Below, piece after piece: positions 44,817-53,400 of a stretch of DNA of 64,000 nt; the stretch's first letter is position 1, and each line of letters starts with the position of its first letter. The notes under the pieces are model-generated. The model had not been told where the DNA came from, did not search any database, and worked only from the letters and a program-made list of their open reading frames with translations. The stretch is from Lihuaxuella thermophila (GTDB taxonomy: Bacteria; Bacillota; Bacilli; Thermoactinomycetales; Thermoactinomycetaceae). The DNA lies in the NCBI RefSeq assembly GCF_900110165.1, contig NZ_FOCQ01000002.1:248001-312000 (forward strand), read 5' to 3'. A program made the translations under genes and the position numbers.

Positions 44817-44889
44817 AACTGCAAAAGACTGCAGATGCTTTTGCAGTTGCCGAATAAGAAGTCGTCCAGCTTTTGGGCGGCTTCTTTTT
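44817..44889 (+). terminator. Tandem hairpins after tRNA-Arg
   Basis: First hairpin AACTGCAAAAG (44817-44827) with CTTTTGCAGTT (44838-44848), no T run. Second, AAGAAGTCGTCC with GGGCGGCTTCTT, then TTTTT, is a proper terminator (44856-44889). Confidence 0.8.
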
Positions 44890-45135
44890 GTATGTTGAGG
44901 ATGACATGAGAGTGGAGATCCATCATGATAATATGTCCCTAAACGCCAACGAAGAGGTTGGGAATGATGACGGATTTTTCAACGTCCATTTAGAAATGAA
45001 GAGGATTAAGAAACAATATCCATATAAAATCCTCTGGTGTTTGAGGATTATGAAGGGAATTCATCCATAGAAAGCACAACCTGCTTTCTTATTAGGACGG
45101 CTGTCGCTTTTTTAAAATCTGTGAATGGTCACGGG
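44890..45135. other. Gene-free stretch
   Basis: A plus-strand frame of 65 codons (44873-45070) begins inside the terminator and has no ribosome binding site; treated as non-coding. Nothing else seen. Confidence 0.4.
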
Positions 45136-45312
45136 TCAAGTGTTATGTAACCAGCCCCAACTTTCAATTGGGCCATTTTGATTAACTTTATCTTTTGCGA
45201 TTTCCAGATGTTCAATTGCCATTTGAATATTCGGCGATTGCGACATATGGTTTAGTAACCGAATCGCTTCATCGATCAATTCGCTCACATGCGGTTGAAA
45301 TTCTTTACCCAT
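45136..45312 (-). CDS. Small soluble protein, 58 residues
   Basis: Begins GKEFQPHVSELIDEAIRLL and ends NGPIESWGWLHNT. The first 45 residues are predicted helical (two amphipathic helices around LNHMSQSPN), the tail holds two Trp. An excellent ribosome binding site, AAAGGAG, lies 8 bases before the ATG. Not recognised. No operon partner. Confidence 0.65.
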   Translation of the reverse strand: MGKEFQPHVSELIDEAIRLLNHMSQSPNIQMAIEHLEIAKDKVNQNGPIESWGWLHNT

Positions 45313-45535
45313 TATTTTTCTCCTTTATCAGCTGGTAATGAATGTATTGGCAGTTATCTTATCCATAAATTGTCATACAGGTCTCTTTTCTATTCATATT
45401 TTTCGGCAACTCGGTCCGTGGCATTAAAAAAACCTGGGGGGAATAACCAGGATTATTTAATTTTGAACACCGTTATTGCCAATTCGATGAAACATGAACA
45501 CAAAATACATTGGTTAAAATACCTCTATCCAAACA

Positions 45536-45655
45536 AAAAAATGGTTAGCTTCTTTGATGATGATCATCGCCACACTTGCGACTGGATGTGGTGAAGATGA
45601 AAATGGTGGGAATGGCGGTGACCAAGGCAGTTTGCCGCATCCCGAAAATTCATAA
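45536..45655 (+). pseudogene. Relic of a small lipoprotein
   Basis: The frame reads KKWLASLMMIIATLATGC, a typical lipoprotein signal ending in Cys, then GEDENGGNGGDQGSLPHPEN and stop. No start codon stands in front: the codon before KK is ACA, one change from ATG-like context being lost, and a TAA lies a few codons upstream. A later TTG or ATG would remove the basic end of the signal. Confidence 0.4.
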
Positions 45656-45817
45656 AGCAGTTGAATAGTAAGTACCCCGGTTGGTGCTTTTTCTTTTGCA
45701 AATATCAATTTGGGTTGATAGCTATGGACCCTGTAAAGAGGCCGGTTAAATGTTCAATAAGCTAAATTCCTCAATTCCCCATCAGTACGAACCGTCTGTT
45801 TATGGAGGTGGGAAAAA

Positions 45818-46963
45818 TTGTCTAAAAGCGGCGAGAACATACAAATGGACATTTATGAGAGCGGCGATGAGGGGGCAAAGCTCTTACCCGTCTCTTTCGA
45901 GGAATGGGAAGAAAGGGCCCGAAAAGTATTGGCTGCGGGGCCTTTTGGTTACGTTTACGGGGCAGCAGGGGCAGGAGATACGCATCAAGCCAATCTTGAT
46001 GCATTTAAGAAATACCAAATTCGGCCAAGGGTCTGTTGTGATGTGTCCAACCGGAACCTTCAGGTTCATTTGTTTGGGCAATCTGTTCCCGTTCCTTTTC
46101 TTTTAGCACCGATTGGGGTTAATTCTATTTTTCATTCCGATGCGGAACTTGCCCCTGCAAAGGTAGCGGCTGATCTGGGGATTCCATATATCCTGAGTAA
46201 CGTATCTACTCTTTCCCTTGAGAAAGTGGCTGAAGTGATGGGGGATGCCTTGAGGTGGTTTCAACTATATCCTCCCAAAGATCACGAGCTTACCAAAAGT
46301 TTGATCCAACGGGCGGAAGCCGCCACAGTGGATTTCACTCTGCTTGGATGGCGTGAGAAGGATCTTCGGAATGCTTACTTGCCTTTTTTATCGGGAGAAG
46401 GAATGGGTAACTATTTTTCAGATCCTGTTTTTCGTCAAAAACTTGATGAACCACCCGAAAAAAATGTCAAAAAAGCCTCCTTAAAAGCCTTGGAGGAAGG
46501 AAACAATACATGCTTTACATGGAAAGAGGTAGCGTTTATCCGGGAACAAACCCGTTTACCTCTATTGATTAAAGGAATCACTCATCCGGAAGACGCGAAA
46601 CTGGCAGTCAATCATGGAGTCGATGGAATCATCGTTTCGAATCATGGGGGAAGGCAGTTGGATGGAGCAATTGCTACACTGGATGCACTTCCTTCCGTCT
46701 ATGAAGCCGTAGGTCGGGAAGTACCTGTTTTAATGGATAGTGGGATCCGCAGAGGAGCTGACATTATCAAAGCCATTGCCTTGGGGGCCACTGCCGTTTT
46801 AATCGGTCGTCCCTATATTTACGGGTTAGCGGTTGCCGGGGAGTCCGGTGTCCGGCAAGTGATTCAGAATTTGATTGCGGAGACCGAGTTGCAATTAGCC
46901 ATATCGGGAAAAAGCTCCATTCAGAAAGTAGATCGGTCATTAGTGATGAAAGTCAGGGATTAA
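45818..46963 (+). CDS. FMN-dependent alpha-hydroxy-acid dehydrogenase
   Basis: A 381-residue TIM-barrel flavoenzyme of the lactate oxidase/lactate 2-monooxygenase/glycolate oxidase family. Motifs: YVYGAAGAGDTHQANLDAF, FLLAPIGVNSIFHSDAELAP, RWFQLYPPKD, the catalytic His in IIVSNHGGRQLDGA, and the FMN phosphate site DSGIRRGADIIKA with GATAVLIGRPYIYGLAVAG. TTG start at 45818 with GGAGGTGGG ahead. The middle loop GMGNYFSDPVFRQKL and the closing domain are as in lactate 2-monooxygenase homologues. Substrate likely L-lactate or a short 2-hydroxy acid; glcDF in the window handles related compounds. Confidence 0.9.
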   Translation: MSKSGENIQMDIYESGDEGAKLLPVSFEEWEERARKVLAAGPFGYVYGAAGAGDTHQANLDAFKKYQIRPRVCCDVSNRNLQVHLFGQSVPVPFLLAPIGVNSIFHSDAELAPAKVAADLGIPYILSNVSTLSLEKVAEVMGDALRWFQLYPPKDHELTKSLIQRAEAATVDFTLLGWREKDLRNAYLPFLSGEGMGNYFSDPVFRQKLDEPPEKNVKKASLKALEEGNNTCFTWKEVAFIREQTRLPLLIKGITHPEDAKLAVNHGVDGIIVSNHGGRQLDGAIATLDALPSVYEAVGREVPVLMDSGIRRGADIIKAIALGATAVLIGRPYIYGLAVAGESGVRQVIQNLIAETELQLAISGKSSIQKVDRSLVMKVRD

Positions 46964-47023
46964 AATCTGAAGAGCACATGCTTATACAGAGCACCTGCGT
47001 CTTCTGAGATTTAAGGACCACCA

Positions 47024-47068
47024 GGCTCAAACCAAGACGTTCACAACCCACGGTTTGAGCTTCTTTTA
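47024..47068 (+). terminator. Terminator after the FMN dehydrogenase
   Basis: GGCTCAAACC (47024-47033) pairs with GGTTTGAGC(T) (47052-47061), then TCTTTTAT. Confidence 0.7.
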
Positions 47069-47183
47069 TCTAATTTTGCGTAAATTTACCTTGGGCGAAT
47101 CCACACGGAAATAAACGAATGGAACCGCAATTGGGTATTTCACATAGACTGGAGAGATGATTTTAAAAAAGGATGAGTGCCAA

Positions 47184-47399
47184 ATGTATTCTTTTGACCG
47201 AATGTACTGGCATTATTACCTGCCAGATTGGAGGCATCATTTCAGGTATCATTATCCGTGCGATTATCCAATGTTTCCACGAAATCCTGTTGATCCTCAC
47301 GAACCACATATACCCAGGCCATTTGAACCGCATCAACCCGGTATTCCAGGATTTCCCTATCGCGAGTATCCCTATTACCAACCGCCATATAGGTATTAA
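47184..47399 (+). CDS. Tyr/Pro/His-rich small protein
   Basis: A 71-residue protein of unusual composition: YSFDRMYWHYYLPDWRHHF, then PMFPRNPVDPHEPHIPRPFE and a Tyr-rich end YREYPYYQPPYRY. One Cys. No hydrophobic segment. ATG 47184 is chosen with AAGGATGA ahead. Such Tyr/His/Pro-rich small proteins are common among spore-coat or crust proteins; this is inference from composition alone. A short CCCT/AGGG hairpin with TTTTTG follows. Confidence 0.55.
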   Translation: MYSFDRMYWHYYLPDWRHHFRYHYPCDYPMFPRNPVDPHEPHIPRPFEPHQPGIPGFPYREYPYYQPPYRY

Positions 47400-47447
47400 T
47401 TTGCCCTGTTGATAGGGATTTTTGTTTTATATATTTGGCAGATTGAA

Positions 47448-47498
47448 GAGGGGCCACCGCAGACCGGGCAATAATCCCGGCCAAACGTGTGGCCCCTC
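47448..47498. repeat. Nested inverted repeat
   Basis: Outer arms GAGGGGCCAC (47448-47457) and GTGGCCCCTC (47489-47498) enclose inner arms CCGGG and CCCGG around CAATAAT. The transcript could fold into a two-level hairpin. No T run, so not a clear terminator. Confidence 0.6.
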
Positions 47499-47580
47499 GT
47501 TCTGACTCAATCGCTCATTGATCTATGGTTAAACATACTTCTCTATTATCGGTGCGTTGATCTTCGTCCGGATGATATAT

Positions 47581-48903
47581 TCACTGAATGACAACTTGGA
47601 ATTCCAATTCTTTGATTACCTTGAACGGTTCTTTTTTCGTTGACGAAATCATAAATGTTTCACCGGGTTTCATCGCAGGCAGCTCAGCCATGTATGTGTT
47701 TGTTTTGGGGTCTGTCAACTGCGGCAGCTTGTTTTTATAAAATGGGAGATCTTTTCCTTGTTGGTCTTCTACCAGGAATAGATGACCGTATTGATCTTTA
47801 GTCAGTTGGGTGACTTGGTAATGAATCCGTGTTTTATCTGCCAGATGCTCGATTTTAAAGATGCGGAAAATGTTTCGCTGATAAATTGTGATCGGCTTTT
47901 CTGGTGTAGGAAGAGTGTTTCTGCATAACTGTACCTTGTCCGGTTTCATTGTATTGTCGTATTCATACGCCCGGATGGTAATCATCTTAGGCAGCTTCTG
48001 CACAGGTGAAAAAAGTAACTTTACATGCTCCAGCTCATGGGTCTCTCCAGAGCCGAACGCTCCTTTCGACGGTAAAATGGCGCCGCGGTCGTCCGTCACT
48101 TCGTATTTGATGGAGGGTGCAGTGACCGGTCTCTTCACATCCAGATTTATCTCCGTCGCACTTGCATTGAAACTTACTTTTTTTACAGTGACGGTCGTAT
48201 TTCCGGCCGTTTTGGTCTGATTGGGTGTCACCACTTTAATGGGTGAAAGAGATTTTGCCACAGGAAATGTAAATTCCCAGTTCCCTTCTATATTTCCTAC
48301 TTTCCTCACGATGACTTTCATATCAAATCGTTCGGGCAGATCTTTGTCGGGGAATATTTCCAACACGCCTGTATGATTTCGGGAGTCAAAGTTGAATAGG
48401 CTGCCTTGTTGTCGCAAAGCATAAGGTACAGAACTTCCGTTTATTTCAAATTGAACGTTATGCAATTGTATACCCGGAAGTCTTTGATCGGAGCTTTGTT
48501 CATATCCGATGGCGATTCTCGAACCGTCGTAGATCACTTTCGTAAGCTTGATCGTCACGCCGTTCGCTGTCTTCGTCTGGTTAATCTTCGTAGCGAAACC
48601 ATGCTTTTCTGCATTTTCCAATCCATCGTCCCCAATCTGTTGAAAGAACGACCCAAGGATCGGGATTTGCTGCAGTGTCTGGGCCATGGCAGGTGAGAAC
48701 GCAGCAAATCCGATTGTTCCGCCTACCACTACTGCCGCCGCTACGGAACCGATCATCCATTTGCTCACATTTGGTTTCTTGTCTTTCTTTTCGGGTAAAG
48801 AGGCAAGGATTTGATCGACCCCTTTACGGATAAAATCGGGGACCTGCTCGCATTCATGATGCTTGAGATTCTTTAGTTCCTGTTCAAGATGGAAGTTACT
48901 CAT
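47581..48903 (-). CDS. Membrane anti-sigma factor with DUF4179 domain
   Basis: A 440-residue protein: cytosolic N-terminus (FHLEQELKNLKHHECEQVPD), one membrane segment (KWMIGSVAAAVVVGGTIGFA), then an extracellular DUF4179-type region starting MAQTLQQIPILGSFFQQIGD and made of beta-rich repeats. This is the layout of ECF anti-sigma factors in Bacillales. ATG 48903 overlaps the sigma gene stop (ATGAGTAA), so the two are translationally coupled; TTG six bases earlier is possible. It should hold the sigma factor at the membrane until an envelope signal arrives. The partner sigma gene is frameshifted here. Confidence 0.85.
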   Translation of the reverse strand: MSNFHLEQELKNLKHHECEQVPDFIRKGVDQILASLPEKKDKKPNVSKWMIGSVAAAVVVGGTIGFAAFSPAMAQTLQQIPILGSFFQQIGDDGLENAEKHGFATKINQTKTANGVTIKLTKVIYDGSRIAIGYEQSSDQRLPGIQLHNVQFEINGSSVPYALRQQGSLFNFDSRNHTGVLEIFPDKDLPERFDMKVIVRKVGNIEGNWEFTFPVAKSLSPIKVVTPNQTKTAGNTTVTVKKVSFNASATEINLDVKRPVTAPSIKYEVTDDRGAILPSKGAFGSGETHELEHVKLLFSPVQKLPKMITIRAYEYDNTMKPDKVQLCRNTLPTPEKPITIYQRNIFRIFKIEHLADKTRIHYQVTQLTKDQYGHLFLVEDQQGKDLPFYKNKLPQLTDPKTNTYMAELPAMKPGETFMISSTKKEPFKVIKELEFQVVIQ

Positions 48904-49424
48904 ATCCAACCTTCCTCTCCGGAGAAATCTCCAACATATTTGCCAACGCCCGCCTTGCCCGATGCAATCTTGTTTTTACCGTATTGACAGGTATGTCCAA
49001 CATGTCAGCGATGTCCTTCAGGGAAATATCCTCAAAATAGTGGAGAAAAACAACAATCCGCTGATCCGCTTCCAGCTTGTTCACCGCTTCCCGCAATTCA
49101 ATCTTCTCCAGCTCCGCATTGGCTGAATATGTTTCTTTTATTTCTTCCAGCAAATAGATCTTTTTGTTTTTTCGGATCATTTCGTTGCATTGATTGATAA
49201 GAATGCGAATTAACCATGTTTTAAAATAGGCAGGTCGTTTGAGCCGGTCGATTCCCTGGTAGGCTTTTAATATCGTTTCTTGAATCGCATCTAAGCAATC
49301 TTGATCGCGTGGCAGAATCCCCCCGGGCAACACGATATAAACTGAGTTCAAATCGTTTGATCAAGCGGATGAACGCTTCTTTATCCCCCTGTTGCGCCCG
49401 TTTTATGTCGAATTCTATTTCCAA
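48896..49424 (-). pseudogene. ECF sigma factor gene with frameshift at a six-base run
   Basis: Region 2 to region 4 of an ECF sigma: EIEFDIKRAQQGDKEAFIRL, KRFELSLYRVARG in one frame, then ILPRDQDCLDAIQETILKAY, KTWLIRILINQC and the region 4 helix-turn-helix SLKDIADMLDIPVNTVKTRL in another. The two frames meet at a run of six G (plus-strand C at 49319-49324); five would restore VARGILPRDQD. TTG 49424 is chosen with GGGAGG 8 bases ahead. About 175 residues when joined, normal for SigW/SigV-like factors. Either a recent loss, a phase-variable tract, or a sequence error. Confidence 0.85.
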
Positions 49425-49456
49425 TCGATAAACCTCCCTTTTATCCATCTGTTCAT

Positions 49457-49485
49457 TAGATGGATGGGAGAGCTTCAAGGTTTCA
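49457..49485 (-). promoter_or_regulatory. ECF-type promoter of the sigma gene
   Basis: Minus strand TGAAAC (49485-49480), 17 bases, CATCTA (49462-49457). Extracytoplasmic-function sigma promoters in Bacillus have TGAAAC, 16-17 bases and CGTCTA-like -10 boxes, so autoregulation is likely. Confidence 0.6.
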
Positions 49486-49635
49486 TTGTGAAAATGATTT
49501 TGGAGTTCAAGTGGTAATAATATCCAGATGATAGGTCATATCAAAATGTACTCGCGGCGGCTCTATCAGGTTCGGCAGCAAAGATCTATTTTAAAAATAC
49601 AAGAAAAAACAAGGGGTTGTTTCACCCGCAAAATC

Positions 49636-49682
49636 AATCACCCTGGTGAGAAATCACACTTCAGGGTGATTTTATTCTTTTA
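49636..49682 (+). terminator. Terminator-like hairpin
   Basis: AATCACCCTG pairs with CAGGGTGATT around about 16 bases, then TTATTCTTTT. No gene lies directly before it on the plus strand; it insulates the acyltransferase. Confidence 0.65.
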
Positions 49683-49736
49683 TTTTCACAATTCTTTCGT
49701 TAAACTTATAATGAAAGAGCATCAAGGAGGATGAGA

Positions 49737-50762
49737 ATGCAGGGTCGAATCGAGGAAGCTGGGTTTATCAAAGGAGTTGCGATTTTAGGTGTGATCTTCA
49801 TCCACGTAACCGCGTTCAGCCTGCGCAATACCGAACCGCTGACCGAAGGCGGACTTTTTTTCGTTATCAACCAAATGGGCAGATTTAGTGTGCCTGTTTT
49901 CTTTATGCTCTCGGGATTACTCCTTTTTCATCGGTATTACCACGATGAATTTCTCGCTTCTGCCTTTTTTAAAAGGCGCGGGTTATACATCGTTGTTCCA
50001 TATGTGATCTGGTCGGTTTTTTATCTGGCTTATTCATGGTTGGCCCATCCGGAGAGCGCTCCCCGGACGGTCATGGAAGTTTTAACCGTGTTCATTACCG
50101 GAGAGGCATACTATCATCTGTATTATATTGTGGTGATGGTGCAGTTTTATCTTCTGTTTCCGCTGTTAATCCATGCGTTTCGCCGGTTTGGCGGTTTAAC
50201 CGTTGTCTCTTTTGCCCTGTTGGTCAATGTCATCGCTGACAGCATGACCTGGTGGGAGTTGTCAGTTAACTTCCCGTGGATGGAACCGTTTAGTGAGAAT
50301 GCGATCCGGTTTTTCCCTGTGTGGTTCTTTTACTTTTGCCTTGGCGGATGGATCGGGCAAAGGGTAAACAGAATGAAAGAACGGATGAAACGGGTTCCTT
50401 TTTCCGCTATTGCGGCCTTTTTTATTTCAGCAGGCCTTTTGATGTTGTTCGAAAGTTTGTTTCGCAAACATACAGGCTTTTTCAACTTTTCCGTTCTGGT
50501 TTATTCCATCTCCTCACTCATGATGTGGTTTTATGTGGCCGGCAAGTGGAATCATTCATGGTTGTCGGTATTGGGCCGATACTCCTTTGGTCTGTATTTT
50601 ATTCATCCTTTAGTGCTCAACCTCTTCAGCAGGATTTCGCCGTTTCCGGCGGCTTCCTGGATTGAGTTTGGCTTTATGCTGATTGCTGTAACGGGACTCT
50701 CATTGGCATTATCGATGTTGATTCGAAGATGGCCATACAGTTACTTGCTCATAGGAAAATAG
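49737..50762 (+). CDS. Membrane acyltransferase (acyltransferase 3 family)
   Basis: A 341-residue integral membrane protein with about ten hydrophobic segments. The first contains the family hallmark GFIKGVAILGVIFIHVTAFS with the conserved His, then NQMGRFSVPVFFMLSGLLLF with the Arg and Ser-Gly pattern. Such proteins acetylate or succinylate cell-wall polysaccharides or lipids. Start ATG 49737 (GGAGG 6 bases ahead) rather than 49731. Closest in size to YiaH/OafA-type or IcaC-like enzymes; the target glycan is unknown. Confidence 0.88.
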   Translation: MQGRIEEAGFIKGVAILGVIFIHVTAFSLRNTEPLTEGGLFFVINQMGRFSVPVFFMLSGLLLFHRYYHDEFLASAFFKRRGLYIVVPYVIWSVFYLAYSWLAHPESAPRTVMEVLTVFITGEAYYHLYYIVVMVQFYLLFPLLIHAFRRFGGLTVVSFALLVNVIADSMTWWELSVNFPWMEPFSENAIRFFPVWFFYFCLGGWIGQRVNRMKERMKRVPFSAIAAFFISAGLLMLFESLFRKHTGFFNFSVLVYSISSLMMWFYVAGKWNHSWLSVLGRYSFGLYFIHPLVLNLFSRISPFPAASWIEFGFMLIAVTGLSLALSMLIRRWPYSYLLIGK

Positions 50763-50790
50763 GTTTTATCGGACAGCTCTTACATCCCGT

Positions 50791-50904
50791 TTATTTAAAC
50801 AGATCCAGAATATTGTTCAGAATCTCCAATACCAATACTACGACACCTAAGATGGTTGCCAAAGCCATCTTATTTTGTTTTTTTCGGACTCTTTTGGCAG
50901 CCAT
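50791..50904 (-). CDS. Tiny membrane protein, 37 residues
   Basis: Reads AAKRVRKKQNKMALATILGV and continues VVLVLEILNNILDLFK: a basic head followed by one hydrophobic helix. Good ribosome binding site AGGAG 9 bases before ATG 50904. Composition is that of small membrane-bound stress or toxin-like peptides, but no antitoxin is visible. Confidence 0.6.
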   Translation of the reverse strand: MAAKRVRKKQNKMALATILGVVVLVLEILNNILDLFK

Positions 50905-51258
50905 GTTCCACAACTCCTCTCGAGATGTAAGTAGTAATCCTATTGTTTGCAAGAATATTTCCGGGAATGCATCAGATCGGATTGAAGAAATTGGCATCTG
51001 TCGCTGAAGGGAAGAGAGGTATTCATAATTTAAAAAATTGGATGTATTAATCATTTATATAAATTGCAGTTAACCGGGAGGTGATTGTATAAGTGTATCG
51101 AATACAAATGTACGATGATCCATCCTTTAGGAGATTAAAACGTTTGCGCAGATGTGTGCTGATGCGAAACTCTTGGAAGAGCAGGTTGATCCCGTCTGTC
51201 TGGCAAATGGAGTCAAACAGGAATAGGTCGAATGCCTCGGATGAAGGGGATGAGAGTG

Positions 51259-52401
51259 ATGCTGGAGATCCGCCCGGTTGAGGTGGGAGAATTACCGCAA
51301 GCAAAGGCGCTTGCCGATCAAACGTTTCGCGATTGGGAACAGAAGTCCATGGCGGACGGGTTTCCCCATATATTTTCTGATACACTCGCGGGACAATCAT
51401 TTGCTGCATTTGAGGACGGAAAAATGGTCACTTTCCTCGGACTGGTTCCCTCTGTGATTTGCGTGGGCCGGGCGAGATTATCCGTGTACTCTTTGGGGTC
51501 GGTGTGTACGCATCCGGATTACCGCGGAAGGGGATATGCAAGTAAAGTATTGGAAAAAGTTTTGGCTCATGTGGAGGGAGCAGGTGCATCCCTGCTATTG
51601 GTGTCAGGAACGGGCCCCCTGTATACCAGGGCCAATTGCCACCTCTTTGGCGATGTTTTTCGGTTTGTAATAAAACCGGATTCAGCCGAATCGCTCTTCA
51701 GCCAACATGTCAGGGATGATGTGCAAGTCCGTGAATGGAAACCTGTCGACTGGCTGAAGATCGCGGGTGCAGCCGCGCGAAGGACAACGCGTTATGAGCA
51801 AAGCGTCTGGGATTTGGCGATGTTGGTTCGAGCAGAAGCGTATGCAAGTTGCGTCAAATTGCGCCACAAAGTATTGGTAGCTGAGCGGGAAGGTGAATTA
51901 GAGGGGTTTGTGGTTGTGGGCGTTCCTCACCGGGATGGAAAGAAACACCCGCCGACAGCCTTCGAATGGGCCGGTTCTCCCGAAGTGGTGGGAATGCTGT
52001 TGGCAGCAGCAGTCGAGCGCTATCACCTCCAGCAGTTGGAAGTCCCCGTTCCGTGGCACGAGCAAGCGTTGATCCGCTCTTTGGAGTCATACGAGGTGAA
52101 AAGGGAAAGGAATTTGGGGACAGTGAACATCATTCACCCCGAGAGGCTGATTGCTCAATTGCGGCCGTATTTGCGGGAAAAAGACGGGGAGCTGGAATGT
52201 CAATTTTCCGTCAGATTCCTGGAAACCGGCCGGACCCAAATCCGGTTGGGAAAGGAAAGCGGCGTACTGGATTCAGCTGAACTGGTCTCTCTTGTCTTCG
52301 ATCCTGAACCGAAGATCCGACTGGACAGCCATTTTAAACATCTGTTAGCGCAACTGTTTCCCATTCCTTTTCCCTATACCGGAGGGCTTAACTACGTGTG
52401 A
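51259..52401 (+). CDS. GNAT-family N-acetyltransferase (Eis-like layout)
   Basis: A 380-residue acetyltransferase. The N-terminal GNAT domain has the acetyl-CoA loop GSVCTHPDYRGRGYASKVLE; the second half is a degenerate GNAT plus a sterol-carrier-like end, the arrangement of Eis-type enzymes. ATG 51259 is chosen with AAGGGG 9 bases ahead; earlier in-frame ATGs lack a site. Substrate unknown (amines or aminoglycosides in the family). Followed by a hairpin terminator. Confidence 0.85.
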   Translation: MLEIRPVEVGELPQAKALADQTFRDWEQKSMADGFPHIFSDTLAGQSFAAFEDGKMVTFLGLVPSVICVGRARLSVYSLGSVCTHPDYRGRGYASKVLEKVLAHVEGAGASLLLVSGTGPLYTRANCHLFGDVFRFVIKPDSAESLFSQHVRDDVQVREWKPVDWLKIAGAAARRTTRYEQSVWDLAMLVRAEAYASCVKLRHKVLVAEREGELEGFVVVGVPHRDGKKHPPTAFEWAGSPEVVGMLLAAAVERYHLQQLEVPVPWHEQALIRSLESYEVKRERNLGTVNIIHPERLIAQLRPYLREKDGELECQFSVRFLETGRTQIRLGKESGVLDSAELVSLVFDPEPKIRLDSHFKHLLAQLFPIPFPYTGGLNYV

Positions 52402-52490
52402 ATGAGCAGTGCTTTCTTCGGAGAGGGAATTCTTCGTCAAAGAGAAGCCGATGGGAGGAGGAAAAGGATTCTCTTAACGGTGACGGAAAG

Positions 52491-52521
52491 AAGGCGGAAG
52501 ATCGTTTCCGCCTTACTTTTA
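52491..52521 (+). terminator. Terminator after the GNAT gene
   Basis: AAGGCGGAA pairs with TTCCGCCTT around GATCG-T, followed by ACTTTTATT. Confidence 0.75.
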
Positions 52522-52704
52522 TTGGATCATTTGTGGATGTTCCGTTTGATACTCCTGTGCCGGAATGATCCGGGAGAAAAGTTCCATTCAGCAGAAGTCT
52601 GCTTTTCCGAAGGCGGGATTCAGTGTTATAAAATAATATCATATAAGGTTATCCGGTAGCTGAAACTCTTTGTAAAACATAGGTAATATTGGAGGATTCT
52701 CATC

Positions 52705-53307
52705 ATGCGTCATGAAAAAGTGGACGTCATCTTTCAAGCTGCAGTTCAAGTATTTGCCGAAAGCGGATTTGACCAGGCGAAGATGGACGATATCGCCCAG
52801 GCGGCCGGGGTGGCGAAGGGGACGATTTATTATCACTTTAAGAGCAAAGAAGAACTCTTTGTCGGGCTGATGAATGAAGGGATGAAAAGGCTGATCGACT
52901 GTGCCAGAAGGAGCATTGCTGTTCACGATTCACCGGCAGAGCAGCTGAAAGCTCTTCTGCACGCTCATGTCCATTTCTTTATTCAAAATGAGAAACTGGC
53001 TAAACTCGTTTTGAATGAAGCATTTGGCACAAAGGAGCGCCAACAGCAATTCCGGGCGAAGATCCGTGAGTATTTGAATCTGATTCAGGAAATATTGCAA
53101 AAAGGGATGGAAACCGGGGAGTTTCAGCTGGAGCATCCACAGGAAACGGCCAGTGCGGTTTTTGGGGCCGCCAGCGTGGTTGTCCTGCAGAAAATCTACA
53201 GTCTGGAGCAATATGGGACACAGGCATCAGTGGAAGCAAAGATTCCGGCAATGATCGACAGTTTGCAGCGAGTGTTCTTTAGCGGCTTGACAAATCACAA
53301 AACATGA
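52705..53307 (+). CDS. TetR-family regulator of the YhgE gene
   Basis: A 200-residue regulator: helix-turn-helix FAESGFDQAKMDDIAQAAGV then AKGTIYYHFKSKEELF, and an all-helical C-terminal domain. ATG with GGAGGATTC upstream. Directly upstream of the yhgE-like gene on the same strand, with an operator-bearing promoter between them. Likely represses that gene; ligand unknown. Confidence 0.92.
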   Translation: MRHEKVDVIFQAAVQVFAESGFDQAKMDDIAQAAGVAKGTIYYHFKSKEELFVGLMNEGMKRLIDCARRSIAVHDSPAEQLKALLHAHVHFFIQNEKLAKLVLNEAFGTKERQQQFRAKIREYLNLIQEILQKGMETGEFQLEHPQETASAVFGAASVVVLQKIYSLEQYGTQASVEAKIPAMIDSLQRVFFSGLTNHKT

Positions 53308-53319
53308 TTCAAAAATCTC

Positions 53320-53371
53320 TTGCACAAAAAGAGAAGAGGTGTATAATTATTTTTGAACTGACCAGTCAGTT
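53320..53371 (+). promoter_or_regulatory. Promoter and palindromic operator of yhgE-like gene
   Basis: TTGCAC (53320-53325), 16 bases, TATAAT (53342-53347), then AACTGAC-CA-GTCAGTT (53356-53371), a perfect 7-base inverted repeat over the start site. The site looks like a TetR-family operator for the regulator just upstream. Confidence 0.7.
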
Positions 53372-53400
53372 TTATTTTTCGCGGAACGGAGGTGTGCGCG

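Noticed and set aside
44873-45070. Plus-strand 65-codon frame starting GGFFLYVEDDMRVEI
   Set aside because: It starts inside a terminator hairpin and lacks a ribosome binding site.
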